The notes under the pieces: model-generated
Database searches by the model: none
What the model saw: only the letters and a program-made list of their open reading frames with translations
What the model was told of the DNA's origin: nothing
Assembly: GCF_002095385.1 (NCBI RefSeq)
Contig: NZ_MIPP01000022.1
Span: forward strand, 1-63,233
Direction: 5' to 3'
Origin: Pantoea eucrina
Lineage (GTDB): Bacteria > Pseudomonadota > Gammaproteobacteria > Enterobacterales > Enterobacteriaceae
DNA: 63,233 nt
Program-made: the position numbers and the translations under genes
Part shown: positions 46,924 through 60,960 of the stretch, one piece after another
Position numbering within the stretch: position 1 is the first letter of the stretch
Layout: each line of letters begins with the position of its first letter

Positions 46924-48570
46924 TTACGCTTTCTTCTTATCGCGGCTGTGCAGGCCCCGTTTTTCCAGGCCGCGGTAAATCAGCTGCTGCTGGAGAATGG
47001 TGACCAGGTTGCTGACGATGTAGTACAGCACCAGACCTGCCGGGAACCACAGGAAGAAGACGGTAAAGATCACCGGCATGTAGGTCATGATCTTCTGCTG
47101 CATCGGATCGGTCACGGTGGTCGGTGACATCTTCTGAATGAAGAACATGGTGATACCCATCAGCACCGGCAGAATGTAGTACGGATCCTGCGCAGAGAGG
47201 TCATGGATCCACAGTACAAACGGTGCGTGACGCAGTTCTACCGAGCCAGAGAGCATATAGTAGAGCGCCAGGAAGATTGGCATCTGAATCACCAGCGGCA
47301 GACAGCCACCCAGCGGATTCACTTTCTCCGCTTTGTAGAGCGCCATCATTTCCTGGCTCTGCTTCTGCTTGTCATCGCCCAGACGCTCACGCATCGCCTG
47401 AATCTTCGGCTGCAGCATGCGCATCTTAGCCATCGAGGTGTACTGCGCTTTGGTCAGCGGGTACATGATGCCGCGCACGATGAAGGTGATGACGATAATG
47501 GAGAAGCCCCAGTTACCGATAAAGCTGTGCAGGAACTTCAGCAGCTTGAACAGTGGCTGAGAGATAAACCACAGCCAGCCGTAATCCACGGTCAGGTCAA
47601 GGTGCGGCGCAATCGCAGCCATCTTATCCTGAATTTCCGGGCCGACCCACAGCGTTGCGCCCAGCGTCTGCTGTGCACCTGCACCAACGGTAACCGGCGC
47701 TGACTTATAGCCGATCGCCGCTACGCCGTTGCCGAGGTTGCTGGTATACAGGGTGTTATTGCCCTGCGTACGTGGCACCCACGCCGTGGCGAAATATTGC
47801 TGCAGCATCGCAACCCAGCCGTTGCTGGTGGTGGTGCTCAGATTCTCGTTATCAGCGATGGTGTCGAACTTATATTTTTCATATTTCGCATCGCTGGTGG
47901 AGTAGGCGGCACCGCGGAAGGTGTGCAGCGCAAAGTTGTTGCTGCCCGTGTCGCGATGCTTAGGCAGGTCGATGGTCTGCTTCAGCTGGCCAAACATCGC
48001 CACTTCCAGCGGCTGCTGTGAGGTGTTATTGATGTTGTAGTCAACGTTAACCGCGAACTCGCCACGCTTGAAGATGAAGGTTTTGGTATAAACCACACCG
48101 TTTTCGCCAGTCCAGCTCAGCGGCACACGCAGCTCAGTCTGGCCATCGGCCATATTGAAGCTATCCTGTGCGGCAGTATAGAGTGGACGCGCGCCATTGT
48201 TCGGGTTGTCCGGGCCGTTACGACCGGTCAGGCCGCTCTGCGCCTGATAAACAAATGCCGGCGTGGTTTCCAGCAGCTGGAATGGCGCGTCGGAGCCGAG
48301 TTTATCCGGGTAGGTCAGCAGCTGAGCCTGTTCAATATCACCACCGCGCGTGTTGATATTGAGTGACAGGACGTCAGTTTTAACGGTGATCGTTTTGCCC
48401 TGACCGCTGGCCGGCACGCCGGAAGTGGCGGCATCACCCGCTGCGCTGCTTGTGTTCTGCGTGGTCTGGGTCTGCTGTGGCTGCGGAGCGTGGTCCGTCT
48501 GCCAGGCTTGCCAGATCATAAAAGACACGAACAGAAAAGCGATGAGAAAGAGATTGCGTTGCGAATCCAT
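46924..48570 (-). CDS. yidC: YidC membrane protein insertase
   Basis: Oxa1/YidC insertase of the inner membrane, 548 residues as in E. coli. N-terminal TM helix ([16 protein letters not shown]), a Gln/Thr-rich linker, a large periplasmic P1 beta-sandwich (about 60-340) and five C-terminal TM helices with the conserved Arg in [19 protein letters not shown] basic tail ends RDKKKA. It acts alone or with SecYEG. It lies 2 bp after yidD in the rpmH-rnpA-yidD-yidC cluster. Confidence 0.98.
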   Translation of the reverse strand: MDSQRNLFLIAFLFVSFMIWQAWQTDHAPQPQQTQTTQNTSSAAGDAATSGVPASGQGKTITVKTDVLSLNINTRGGDIEQAQLLTYPDKLGSDAPFQLLETTPAFVYQAQSGLTGRNGPDNPNNGARPLYTAAQDSFNMADGQTELRVPLSWTGENGVVYTKTFIFKRGEFAVNVDYNINNTSQQPLEVAMFGQLKQTIDLPKHRDTGSNNFALHTFRGAAYSTSDAKYEKYKFDTIADNENLSTTTSNGWVAMLQQYFATAWVPRTQGNNTLYTSNLGNGVAAIGYKSAPVTVGAGAQQTLGATLWVGPEIQDKMAAIAPHLDLTVDYGWLWFISQPLFKLLKFLHSFIGNWGFSIIVITFIVRGIMYPLTKAQYTSMAKMRMLQPKIQAMRERLGDDKQKQSQEMMALYKAEKVNPLGGCLPLVIQMPIFLALYYMLSGSVELRHAPFVLWIHDLSAQDPYYILPVLMGITMFFIQKMSPTTVTDPMQQKIMTYMPVIFTVFFLWFPAGLVLYYIVSNLVTILQQQLIYRGLEKRGLHSRDKKKA

Positions 48571-48572
48571 CG

Positions 48573-48830
48573 TTAATGTTCTCTGGTATCAAAGGTTTTT
48601 GGCGGCACAGGATCGTCGCCACCCGGGTTTAGCGGGTGGCATTTTAATACGCGTTTAATCGTCAACCAACTGCCTTTTATCACGCCGAAACGGCGCAGGG
48701 CCTCAATCCCGTACTGCGAACAGGTGGGATGGAACCGACAATGAGGTCCCAGCAGAGGGCTGATAGCGCGTTGATAAACGCGTATCAGTGCGATCAGGAG
48801 CCGCGAGCCAGGCGACAGTGACGACGCCAT
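48573..48830 (-). CDS. yidD: YidD membrane protein insertion efficiency factor
   Basis: Small protein of 85 residues with an N-terminal amphipathic segment ([18 protein letters not shown]) and the family core [18 protein letters not shown], then [13 protein letters not shown] with conserved Cys residues. It helps YidC-dependent insertion in E. coli. It overlaps the 3' end of rnpA by 37 bp in another frame, the conserved arrangement. Confidence 0.96.
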   Translation of the reverse strand: MASSLSPGSRLLIALIRVYQRAISPLLGPHCRFHPTCSQYGIEALRRFGVIKGSWLTIKRVLKCHPLNPGGDDPVPPKTFDTREH

Positions 48831-49153
48831 AGTTTCTCCAACGCTTCCATCAGTGCCCGGTTATCGAGGTCAGCAATCCCCTTTTTCGCAACAATAACAA
48901 AATCCATCGCAGGCAGTTCATGCTGACGCAGACGAAAACTTTCCCGGGTCAATCGCTTGATCCGGTTACGTTCATGCGCGCGCTTTACATGCTTTTTAGC
49001 GACGGTAAGACCGATGCGGGGATGCCCCAGCGAATTGCGGCGGCCGAGGATGGTGATTTGCGGCGTGCCAGCCCGAAGAGGTTGCTGGAAGACGAAAGTG
49101 AAATGAGCGGGAGTTAACAAACGTAACTCCCTGGGAAATGCGAGCTGAACCAC
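48794..49153 (-). CDS. rnpA: RnpA, RNase P protein component
   Basis: Basic protein subunit of RNase P, 119 residues as in E. coli. The RNR motif [16 protein letters not shown] and the N-terminal [18 protein letters not shown] are intact. Translation starts at GTG 49153, as in E. coli. It lies 15 bp after rpmH and overlaps yidD. Confidence 0.97.
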   Translation of the reverse strand: MVQLAFPRELRLLTPAHFTFVFQQPLRAGTPQITILGRRNSLGHPRIGLTVAKKHVKRAHERNRIKRLTRESFRLRQHELPAMDFVIVAKKGIADLDNRALMEALEKLWRRHCRLARGS

Positions 49154-49168
49154 GAGGGTTAGCTTTTA

Positions 49169-49908
<740 letters not shown>

Positions 49909-51312
49909 GTGTCACTTACGCTTTGGCAACAGTGTCTTGCCCGTTTGCAGGATGAATTACCTGCCACCGAATTCAGCATGTGGATCCGTCCACTGCAGGC
50001 TGAATTAAACGACAATACGCTGGCCTTGTATGCACCAAATCGGTTTGTACTCGACTGGGTTCGGGATAAATACCTCAACAGTATTAATGGGCTGCTGAAC
50101 GAGTTCTGCGGCGCAAATGTGCCGTTGCTGCGATTTGAAGTGGGTACGCGTCCTGTGGCGCAGGTTGCTGCTGCACAGCCGGTTATGACCAGCACCGTCA
50201 GCGCGCCGGCACCGGTGGAAACCCGTCCGGCACCGGCACAGCTGCTGCGTCCGAGCTGGGATTCAGTGCCGGCACCTGCGGACGTGACCTATCGCTCGAA
50301 CGTGAACAACCGCCATAACTTCGACAACTTTGTTGAGGGTAAATCAAACCAGCTGGCGCGCGCGGCGGCACGCCAGGTGGCAGATAATCCTGGTGGTGCC
50401 TATAACCCGCTGTTCCTTTATGGCGGCACGGGTCTGGGTAAAACGCACCTGCTGCATGCGGTCGGTAATGGCATTATTGCCCGTAAACCCAACGCCAAAG
50501 TGGTCTACATGCACTCAGAGCGGTTTGTGCAGGACATGGTAAAAGCGCTGCAGAACAATGCGATTGAAGAGTTCAAACGCTACTACCGTTCCGTGGACGC
50601 GCTGCTGATCGATGATATTCAGTTCTTTGCCAATAAAGAGCGCTCGCAGGAGGAGTTTTTTCACACCTTCAACGCGCTGCTGGAAGGCAATCAGCAGATC
50701 ATTCTCACCTCTGACCGTTATCCCAAAGAGATTAACGGCGTGGAAGATCGTCTCAAGTCACGCTTTGGCTGGGGTCTGACCGTAGCCATTGAGCCGCCTG
50801 AACTGGAAACGCGCGTGGCCATTCTGATGAAAAAAGCAGATGAGAACGATATCCGCCTGCCGGGTGAAGTCGCTTTCTTCATTGCCAAACGTCTGCGTTC
50901 CAACGTGCGTGAGCTTGAAGGGGCGCTGAACCGCGTGATCGCGAATGCCAACTTTACCGGACGCGCTATTACCATCGATTTCGTGCGTGAAGCGCTGCGC
51001 GATTTGCTGGCGCTGCAGGAGAAGCTGGTTACCATCGACAACATTCAGAAAACCGTAGCGGAATATTACAAAATCAAAGTGGCGGATTTGCTGTCGAAAC
51101 GCCGGTCGCGCTCTGTGGCGCGGCCGCGTCAAATGGCGATGGCGATGGCAAAAGAGCTGACCAACCATAGTCTGCCAGAAATTGGCGATGCGTTTGGTGG
51201 CCGGGACCATACCACCGTGCTGCACGCCTGCCGGAAAATCGAGCAGCTGCGTGAAGAGAGCCACGACATCAAAGAAGATTTCTCTAACCTTATCCGAACA
51301 TTATCTTCCTGA
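49909..51312 (+). CDS. dnaA: DnaA chromosomal replication initiator
   Basis: Initiator ATPase of 467 residues, the E. coli length. Domain I ([24 protein letters not shown] split over 1-25) interacts with DnaB/DiaA. Domain II is a variable Pro/Ala-rich linker. Domain III is the AAA+ core with [13 protein letters not shown] and LLIDDIQFF. Domain IV has the DNA-binding signature [15 protein letters not shown]. It starts at GTG 49909 with TGGAG at 49897-49901; E. coli also uses GTG. It binds the boxes at oriC, 31 kb away in this window. Confidence 0.98.
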   Translation: MSLTLWQQCLARLQDELPATEFSMWIRPLQAELNDNTLALYAPNRFVLDWVRDKYLNSINGLLNEFCGANVPLLRFEVGTRPVAQVAAAQPVMTSTVSAPAPVETRPAPAQLLRPSWDSVPAPADVTYRSNVNNRHNFDNFVEGKSNQLARAAARQVADNPGGAYNPLFLYGGTGLGKTHLLHAVGNGIIARKPNAKVVYMHSERFVQDMVKALQNNAIEEFKRYYRSVDALLIDDIQFFANKERSQEEFFHTFNALLEGNQQIILTSDRYPKEINGVEDRLKSRFGWGLTVAIEPPELETRVAILMKKADENDIRLPGEVAFFIAKRLRSNVRELEGALNRVIANANFTGRAITIDFVREALRDLLALQEKLVTIDNIQKTVAEYYKIKVADLLSKRRSRSVARPRQMAMAMAKELTNHSLPEIGDAFGGRDHTTVLHACRKIEQLREESHDIKEDFSNLIRTLSS

Positions 51313-51317
51313 CGCAT

Positions 51318-52418
51318 ATGAAATTTATTGTTGAACGTGAGCAGTTGCTGAAACCCCTGCAACAGGTAAGTGGTCCGCTTGGCGGACGTCCGACGCTGCC
51401 GATCCTCGGAAATTTGCTGCTGCAGGTAAATGAAGGGTCGTTGTTGCTGACCGGAACCGATCTGGAAATGGAAATGGTAGCGCGCGTGGCGCTGAATCAG
51501 GCCCACGAGCCTGGCGCCACCACGGTGCCGGCGCGCAAATTCCTTGATATCTGCCGTGGCCTGCCGGAAGGCGCTGAAATCAGCGTTACGCTGGAAGGCG
51601 ATCGCATGCTGGTGCGTTCCGGACGCAGTCGTTTTTCACTGTCAACGCTGCCTGCCAGCGATTTTCCTAACCTGGATGACTGGCAAAGCGAGGTCGAATT
51701 TACGCTGCCGCAGGCCACGCTGAAGCGGCTGATTGAAGCCACGCAGTTCTCAATGGCGCATCAGGATGTACGTTACTACCTTAACGGTATGCTGTTTGAG
51801 ACCGAAGGTGAAGAGCTGCGTACCGTTGCAACTGACGGTCACCGTCTGGCGGTCTGCGCCATGCCGATTGGTCAGGCGCTGCCAAACCATTCTGTGATCG
51901 TACCGCGTAAAGGCGTCATTGAGCTGGTCCGCCTGCTGGACGGCGGCGAGAACCCGCTGCGCGTGCAGATTGGCAGCAGCAACATTCGGGCGCACGTAGG
52001 TGATTTCATCTTCACCTCTAAGCTGGTGGATGGTCGTTTTCCTGACTACCGGCGCGTTCTGCCCAAAAATCCGGACAAGGCGCTGGAGGCGGGCTGCGAT
52101 CTGCTCAAGCAGGCGTTTGCCCGTGCGGCTATTTTGTCCAATGAGAAATTCCGCGGCGTACGCATCTACATCACTGAAAATCAGCTGAAAATCACGGCAA
52201 ACAACCCGGAGCAGGAAGAGGCGGAAGAGATGCTGGATGTCTCTTATAGCGGCACCGAGCTGGAGATTGGCTTTAACGTCAGCTACGTACTGGATGTGCT
52301 GAATGCGCTGAAGTGCGAGAACGTCCGTCTGCTGCTTACCGACTCTGTTTCCAGCGTACAGATTGAAGACGTAGCGAGCCCTGCTGCGGCATACGTCGTC
52401 ATGCCGATGCGATTGTAG
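51318..52418 (+). CDS. dnaN: DnaN, DNA polymerase III beta sliding clamp
   Basis: Processivity clamp of 366 residues, as in E. coli, with three repeated clamp domains and the C-terminal VVMPMRL of the protein-binding pocket. It follows dnaA by 5 bp. The stop codon TAG is the start of the palindromic element GTAGGGGCGG, so the element sits flush against the coding end without changing the last residues. Confidence 0.98.
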   Translation: MKFIVEREQLLKPLQQVSGPLGGRPTLPILGNLLLQVNEGSLLLTGTDLEMEMVARVALNQAHEPGATTVPARKFLDICRGLPEGAEISVTLEGDRMLVRSGRSRFSLSTLPASDFPNLDDWQSEVEFTLPQATLKRLIEATQFSMAHQDVRYYLNGMLFETEGEELRTVATDGHRLAVCAMPIGQALPNHSVIVPRKGVIELVRLLDGGENPLRVQIGSSNIRAHVGDFIFTSKLVDGRFPDYRRVLPKNPDKALEAGCDLLKQAFARAAILSNEKFRGVRIYITENQLKITANNPEQEEAEEMLDVSYSGTELEIGFNVSYVLDVLNALKCENVRLLLTDSVSSVQIEDVASPAAAYVVMPMRL

Positions 52419-52484
52419 GGGCGGCATTTATGCCGACCTGACGGATTTTTGCACCACTTCGGGAGCCATTAATGGCTCCCCTAC
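52415..52484. repeat. paired-hairpin repeat element between dnaN and recF
   Basis: A 70-bp element bounded by GTAGGGG (52415-52421) and CCCCTAC (52478-52484). It contains an imperfect type B hairpin (GGGGCGGCATTTATGCCGACC) and a second hairpin GGGAGCCATTAATGGCTCCC, a perfect 20-bp palindrome. The layout matches units of the array at 39 kb. It lies inside the dnaA-dnaN-recF-gyrB operon; in E. coli the two genes essentially touch, so this is a clean insertion. Confidence 0.85.
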
Positions 52485-52504
52485 GTTGATCCCCGGAACA
52501 CGTC

Positions 52505-56019
<3,515 letters not shown>

Positions 56020-56029
56020 TACGCTCTGA

Positions 56030-56055
56030 CCCCTCCCGCCCGGGAGGGGTTTTTT
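56030..56055 (+). terminator. gyrB intrinsic terminator
   Basis: CCCCTCCC and GGGAGGGG form an 8-9 bp GC-rich stem, followed by TTTTTT (56050-56055), 11 bp after the gyrB stop. Confidence 0.93.
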
Positions 56056-56213
56056 ATATCCGCAGCGTCCTTTCTCCTGAACCATCCGGCATCTCAACCA
56101 CCAGGCTCAGCCTGCCGCCCACCGCATCTGCGATCCGCCGCGCCGATAAACTGGTCAATGAGAGCTGAATCGCGCTAGCATGAAAGTCAGACCCTGAATT
56201 AACCGAGGACGTT

Positions 56214-57023
56214 ATGGCGATAAAACTGATTGCGATCGATATGGACGGCACGCTGCTGAATCCGCAGCACGAAATCACTCCGGCGGTAAAAGCAGCCATC
56301 GGGCGGGCGCGCGACAAGGGCGTGTCGATTGTGCTGGCGACCGGCCGCCCGTTTGTCGGCGTTGAGCGCTATCTGATGGAGCTGGATCTGCGCCAGCCGG
56401 GTCAGTACTGCATCAGCAATAACGGTGCGCTGGCGCACAAGGCCGATAGCGGTGACGTGGTGGCTGAGAAAACGCTGAGCTTTGATGATTACCTCTATCT
56501 TGAGCAGCTGGCGCGCGAACTCGGCGTGCATTTTCAGGCGTTCGACAAATCGTCCCTCTATACCCCCAATAAAGACATCAGCGAATACACCATCCATGAA
56601 GCCAGCCTGACCGGTATTCCGGTGCGCTATCGTGCGGTTGAAGAGATGGATCCGGCGACGCGCTTCCCGAAAATTATGATGATCGATAAGCCGGCGCTGC
56701 TGGATAAAGCGATTGCCAGGCTGCCAGCGCGCATGCAGGAGAGCTACACCGTCCTGAAAAGTGCGCCTTATTTTCTGGAGATCCTCAACCCGCTGGTGAA
56801 CAAAGGCTATGGCGTGAAGATGCTGGCGAAAAAACTCGGCCTGCAGCAGTCAGAAGTGATGGCGATTGGCGATCAGGAGAACGATCTGGCGATGATTGAG
56901 TATGCCGGCACCGGCGTGGCGATGGGTAATGCCATCGACTCAGTGAAAAAGATCGCTCAGTTCGTGACTAAAACCAATATGGAAGATGGCGTTGCGCACG
57001 CTATCGAAGAGCTGGTGTTGTAA
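56214..57023 (+). CDS. yidA: YidA, HAD-family (Cof-type) sugar phosphatase
   Basis: Cytoplasmic phosphatase of 269 residues, HAD subfamily IIB. Motif I IDMDGTLLN with the nucleophile Asp, motif II ATGRPFVG, Lys in the cap region and motif IV GDQENDLAMIEYAG are intact. E. coli YidA hydrolyses several sugar phosphates, including erythrose 4-phosphate. The position between gyrB and dgo matches E. coli, but yidB and yidX are absent here. Confidence 0.95.
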   Translation: MAIKLIAIDMDGTLLNPQHEITPAVKAAIGRARDKGVSIVLATGRPFVGVERYLMELDLRQPGQYCISNNGALAHKADSGDVVAEKTLSFDDYLYLEQLARELGVHFQAFDKSSLYTPNKDISEYTIHEASLTGIPVRYRAVEEMDPATRFPKIMMIDKPALLDKAIARLPARMQESYTVLKSAPYFLEILNPLVNKGYGVKMLAKKLGLQQSEVMAIGDQENDLAMIEYAGTGVAMGNAIDSVKKIAQFVTKTNMEDGVAHAIEELVL

Positions 57024-57276
57024 CCCCAGCACGTTTATATGATTCCCGGCACGCTGCGGGAGCCCCGCAGATAATCCCCCTCACCGCGGTATCTCTGTGC
57101 CGGTTGTGGAAGGTCGTATGGCCTGCCGCACCGGCATCACCTCCTTCTCAGACCAGCCGCGCGCTTCAGGCTTCCTCATTGCCGTGGTTAAACGCTGACG
57201 CTGTGCGCGTCATGACGAGCCGGCAGGGCCTGCCGATCGGTAAAATCCGCATCGATTGTCTGTTTTGTGATCTGAA

Positions 57277-57308
57277 TTGTAGTACGAGATGTATATGTAG
57301 TACTACAA
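57277..57308 (+). promoter_or_regulatory. DgoR operator candidate
   Basis: An inverted repeat of TTGTAGTAC (57277-57285) and GTACTACAA (57300-57308) separated by 14 bp. The right arm extends into the perfect 12-bp palindrome TGTAGTACTACA (57296-57307). It lies about 90 bp before dgoR within the 373-bp yidA-dgoR gap, where I see no gene. GntR/FadR-family repressors bind such short palindromes, so it is probably bound by DgoR and released by galactonate. Confidence 0.65.
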
Positions 57309-57396
57309 TAGTCCGCAATGGCTCAGGCAGCCGTTAGGTTTCAAACCAGGAACGCAGTAATCTGACGGGCTGATGCCCTTCATATACCGGACTCCC

Positions 57397-58095
57397 ATGA
57401 CACAACAACAGCTGAGCAAAACAGAGCGCATTATCCATACGCTGGGTGAAGAGATTGTCGCCGGTAAGTATGTGCCGGGTGCGGCGCTGCCCGCAGAAGC
57501 AGAGCTGTGCGAACAATTCGGGACCTCACGCAACATCATCCGTGAGGTTTATCGTGCGCTGATCGCAAAGCGCCTGATGGAGATGAAGCGTTACCGCGGT
57601 GCGTTCGTGACCCCGCGCAATCAGTGGAATTATCTCGATAGCGATGTATTGCAGTGGGCGCTGGCGCACGATCAGGATCCGCGCCTGATTGCCGCCATGA
57701 ACGAAGTGCGCGTGCTGGTTGAGCCGCAGATTGCGCGCTGGTCAGCCGAGCGGGCGACCTCAACCGATCTGGCCGCTATCGAACAGGCCTATAACGATAT
57801 GGTGGCAAACCATCTCGATCGCGAAGCGTTTAACGACGCGGATATTCGCTATCACGAAGCGGTGATGGGCTCGGTACATAATCCGGTGCTGCAGCAGCTT
57901 AACGTCGCGATAAGCCAGCTCCAGAAAGCGGTGTTTGCGCAGACGTACATGGCGGACGCCGGCAATATGCCGCGCACATTAGCTGAACATAAAGCGCTGT
58001 ACGACGCTATTCGCCATCAGGATGGTGACGCCGCGGAACGTGCAGCAAAAGCGATGATTGCCAGCTCCACGGCCCGACTGAGAGAGATTTTGTGA
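57397..58095 (+). CDS. dgoR: DgoR, GntR-family repressor of galactonate use
   Basis: FadR-subfamily regulator of 232 residues. N-terminal winged helix-turn-helix (GAALPAEAELCEQFGTSRNIIREV) and a C-terminal FCD effector domain with metal-binding His/Asp residues (ADIRYHEAVMG, LAEHKALYDAI). ATG 57397 aligns with E. coli; an in-frame ATG at 57373 is possible. D-galactonate is the known inducer. It overlaps dgoK by 4 bp and heads dgoRKAD. Confidence 0.94.
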   Translation: MTQQQLSKTERIIHTLGEEIVAGKYVPGAALPAEAELCEQFGTSRNIIREVYRALIAKRLMEMKRYRGAFVTPRNQWNYLDSDVLQWALAHDQDPRLIAAMNEVRVLVEPQIARWSAERATSTDLAAIEQAYNDMVANHLDREAFNDADIRYHEAVMGSVHNPVLQQLNVAISQLQKAVFAQTYMADAGNMPRTLAEHKALYDAIRHQDGDAAERAAKAMIASSTARLREIL

Positions 58096-58970
58096 CCAGC
58101 TATATCGCTATTGACTGGGGCTCAACGAATTTACGCGCCTGGCATTATCAGCAGGGCGTCTGCGTTGATGAACGCCGCTCCCCCGCCGGCATCACGCGCC
58201 TCGGCGGGCAGACGCCAGCGCAGGTCTTTGCCAGCGTCACCGCTGGCTGGCCTGTGGATGAGGTGCCGGTGATCATGGCCGGCATGGTCGGCAGCAATGC
58301 CGGCTGGCTGTCAGTCCCCTATCTGCCCTGTCCGGCCAGCCTGAATGCGCTGCACGCTCACCTGACGCGTGTGGAGCAAAAAGCATGGATTGTGCCGGGA
58401 CTAAGCGTTGAACGTGATGATAACTACAACGTGATGCGCGGTGAAGAGACGCAGCTGCTGGGTGCGTTAACGCTGCAGCCGGTAGCGCTGTGTGTAATGC
58501 CCGGCACGCATGCCAAATGGGTTCAGCTGGAACAGGATCGGGTGCTGGACTTCCGTACGGTCATGACCGGTGAGTTGCACCATTTACTGCTGCAGCAGTC
58601 GCTGATTGGCGCCGGTCTGCCCGAACAGGAGACCTCTCAGACGGCATTTATGCAGGGGGTGGAAAGAGGGTGTCAGGATGCGTCTGTTATTGCCCGCCTG
58701 TTTGAAGTGCGCGCGGCGCATGTGCTGGGCGCCCGCGATCGCCGTCATGTCAGTGAGTTTCTTTCCGGCCTGTTAATCGGTCATGAAGTGGCGCTGATGA
58801 CGCAGCGCATGGCTGCATCACCACAGCCGATCGCCATTATTGGCGGCCACACGCTGGCGCAGCGTTATCAGCAGGCGCTGACGTTTATTAACCGGGATTC
58901 AGTTACGCTGGAAGGCGATGTTGCATTCCAGCATGGAATGAGGAGTATTGCGAATGTCCTGGCCCACTAA
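58092..58970 (+). CDS. dgoK: DgoK, 2-dehydro-3-deoxygalactonokinase
   Basis: Phosphorylates 2-keto-3-deoxygalactonate, the second step of the De Ley-Doudoroff galactonate pathway. It has 292 residues with the ASKHA-type phosphate loop IDWGSTNLRAWHY at the N terminus and GTHAKWVQL further on. It starts at GTG 58092, inside the dgoR stop (GTGA), and overlaps dgoA by 17 bp. Confidence 0.95.
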   Translation: MTSYIAIDWGSTNLRAWHYQQGVCVDERRSPAGITRLGGQTPAQVFASVTAGWPVDEVPVIMAGMVGSNAGWLSVPYLPCPASLNALHAHLTRVEQKAWIVPGLSVERDDNYNVMRGEETQLLGALTLQPVALCVMPGTHAKWVQLEQDRVLDFRTVMTGELHHLLLQQSLIGAGLPEQETSQTAFMQGVERGCQDASVIARLFEVRAAHVLGARDRRHVSEFLSGLLIGHEVALMTQRMAASPQPIAIIGGHTLAQRYQQALTFINRDSVTLEGDVAFQHGMRSIANVLAH

Positions 58971-59571
58971 ACTGCCGCTGATTGCTATTCTGCGCGGCAT
59001 AACACCGGATGAAGCTGAAGCGCACGTCGGTGCGCTCATTGAGGCTGGCTTTGATGCCATCGAAATTCCGCTGAATTCGCCCGACTGGGCGCAAAGCATC
59101 GGGGCGATGGTGACAAAGTTTGGCGATAGCGCGCTGATTGGCGCCGGAACGGTGCTGGAAACGGCGCAGGTCGACAGGCTGGCCACGCTGAACAGCAGGC
59201 TGGTGGTCACGCCCAACACGGATGCGGACGTGATTCGCCAGGCGGTCGCGCAGGGCATGATTGTTGCAGCCGGCTGTGCTACCGCTTCAGAAGCCTTTAC
59301 CGCTTTAAAGGCGGGGGCGCAGGCGCTGAAAATTTTCCCCTCTTCAGCCTTTGGCCCCGGCTATATCAAAGCGCTGAAAGCGGTCCTGCCGCCGGAAGTC
59401 CCGGTGTTTGCCGTTGGCGGCGTTACACCCGAAAATCTGCATGAATTTATGGCTGCAGGCTGCATCGGCGCCGGTCTGGGCAGCGATCTCTATCGCGCCG
59501 GCCAGCCGCTGTCACGCACGGCAGAGAAGGCCCGCGCATTTATTGCTGCTTACAAGGACGCTGTACAATGA
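58954..59571 (+). CDS. dgoA: DgoA, 2-dehydro-3-deoxy-6-phosphogalactonate aldolase
   Basis: Class I KDPG/KDPGal aldolase of 205 residues, the E. coli length, cleaving KDPGal to pyruvate and glyceraldehyde 3-phosphate. The Schiff-base Lys126 ([12 protein letters not shown]) and general-base Glu37 (EIPLNSP) are present. ATG 58954 is 8 nt after AGGAG. It overlaps both neighbours, dgoK and dgoD. Confidence 0.96.
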   Translation: MSWPTKLPLIAILRGITPDEAEAHVGALIEAGFDAIEIPLNSPDWAQSIGAMVTKFGDSALIGAGTVLETAQVDRLATLNSRLVVTPNTDADVIRQAVAQGMIVAAGCATASEAFTALKAGAQALKIFPSSAFGPGYIKALKAVLPPEVPVFAVGGVTPENLHEFMAAGCIGAGLGSDLYRAGQPLSRTAEKARAFIAAYKDAVQ

Positions 59572-60716
59572 AAATTACCCGACTCACGACGTATCGCCTG
59601 CCGCCGCGCTGGATGTTCCTGAAAATCGAAACCGACGAGGGCATCACCGGCTGGGGTGAACCGGTAATTGAAGGACGCGCCCGCAGCGTCGAAGCAGCGG
59701 TGCATGAGCTGTCAGAGTATCTGGTCGGGCAGGATCCGGCGCGCATCAACGACTTATGGCAGGTGATGTACCGCGGCGGCTTTTACCGCGGTGGTCCGAT
59801 TCTGATGAGTGCCATTGCCGGTATCGATCAGGCGCTGTGGGATATCAAAGGTAAAGCGCTTGGCGTACCGGTATATCAGCTGCTTGGCGGTCTGGTACGC
59901 GACAGTATCAAAGCGTATAGCTGGGTGGGCGGTGACCGGCCGGCGGAGGTTATCGATGGCATTCAGAAACTGCGCGCCATCGGGTTTGATACCTTCAAGC
60001 TCAACGGCTGCGAAGAGATGGGTATCATCGATAACTCGCGCAAAGTGGACGCGGCGGTCAATACCGTGGCGCAAATCCGCGAAGCGTTCGGCAGCGAGAT
60101 TGAGTTTGGCCTCGATTTCCACGGCCGCGTCAGCGCGCCGATGGCAAAAGTGCTGATTAAAGAGCTGGAGCCCTATCGTCCGCTGTTTATTGAAGAGCCG
60201 GTGCTGGCCGAGCAGGCGGAATACTATCCGCGCCTGGCTGCGCAGACTCACCTGCCGATCGCTGCCGGTGAGCGGATGTTCTCGCGGTTTGAGTTCAAAC
60301 GCGTGCTGGAAGCGGGCGGGCTGGCCATTCTCCAGCCCGATCTGTCGCACGCTGGCGGTATCACCGAATGCTACAAAATTGCCGCCATGGCCGAGTCGTA
60401 TGATGTTGCGCTGGCGCCGCACTGTCCGCTGGGCCCGATTGCGCTCGCGGCCTGTCTGCATGTCGACTTCGTATCGCGTAATGCGGTATTCCAGGAGCAG
60501 AGCATGGGTATTCACTACAATCAGGGTGCCGAACTGCTCGATTACGTTATTAATAAAGACGATTTTAAAATGGATGATGGCCACTTTTATCCGTCGAATA
60601 AACCAGGCCTTGGCGTGGAAATTAACGAAGAGCTGGTGATTGAGCGCAGTAAAAATGCGCCAGACTGGCGTAATCCGCTATGGCGCTTCCCGGACGGCTC
60701 TGTGGCTGAATGGTGA
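59568..60716 (+). CDS. dgoD: DgoD, D-galactonate dehydratase
   Basis: Enolase-superfamily dehydratase of 382 residues catalysing the first step of galactonate breakdown. Mg2+ ligands Asp183, Glu209 and Glu235 and catalytic His185 and His285 ([29 protein letters not shown]) match the characterised E. coli enzyme position by position. The ATG overlaps the dgoA stop by 4 bp. Confidence 0.97.
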   Translation: MKITRLTTYRLPPRWMFLKIETDEGITGWGEPVIEGRARSVEAAVHELSEYLVGQDPARINDLWQVMYRGGFYRGGPILMSAIAGIDQALWDIKGKALGVPVYQLLGGLVRDSIKAYSWVGGDRPAEVIDGIQKLRAIGFDTFKLNGCEEMGIIDNSRKVDAAVNTVAQIREAFGSEIEFGLDFHGRVSAPMAKVLIKELEPYRPLFIEEPVLAEQAEYYPRLAAQTHLPIAAGERMFSRFEFKRVLEAGGLAILQPDLSHAGGITECYKIAAMAESYDVALAPHCPLGPIALAACLHVDFVSRNAVFQEQSMGIHYNQGAELLDYVINKDDFKMDDGHFYPSNKPGLGVEINEELVIERSKNAPDWRNPLWRFPDGSVAEW

Positions 60717-60819
60717 TCGCTGCTCTGCGGGTGACTGATTAAAATAATCACCCTGCGTCAGGCCGGATTATTCAGGCTGTTGGAAATTTATAAATATTTT
60801 AAAAAAAGTGCCGGATAAA

Positions 60820-60846
60820 TAAGGCTCAGGCTACCCCTCAGCCTTA
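60820..60846 (+). terminator. imperfect hairpin between dgoD and dgoT
   Basis: TAAGGCTCAG and CTCAGCCTTA pair over 9 of 10 positions with a 7-nt loop, in the 244-bp dgoD-dgoT gap. No T-run follows. It may be a processing hairpin that lowers dgoT expression. Confidence 0.35.
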
Positions 60847-60960
60847 CTGACGGCACGGCATATTTACCGCTACGGCGGATTACATCTGACTATCTTACCC
60901 TGCATTGTTTGCGGTGCGCCTTGTTGCGCCCTGCGGACAACATCATGACGGAGAAACACC

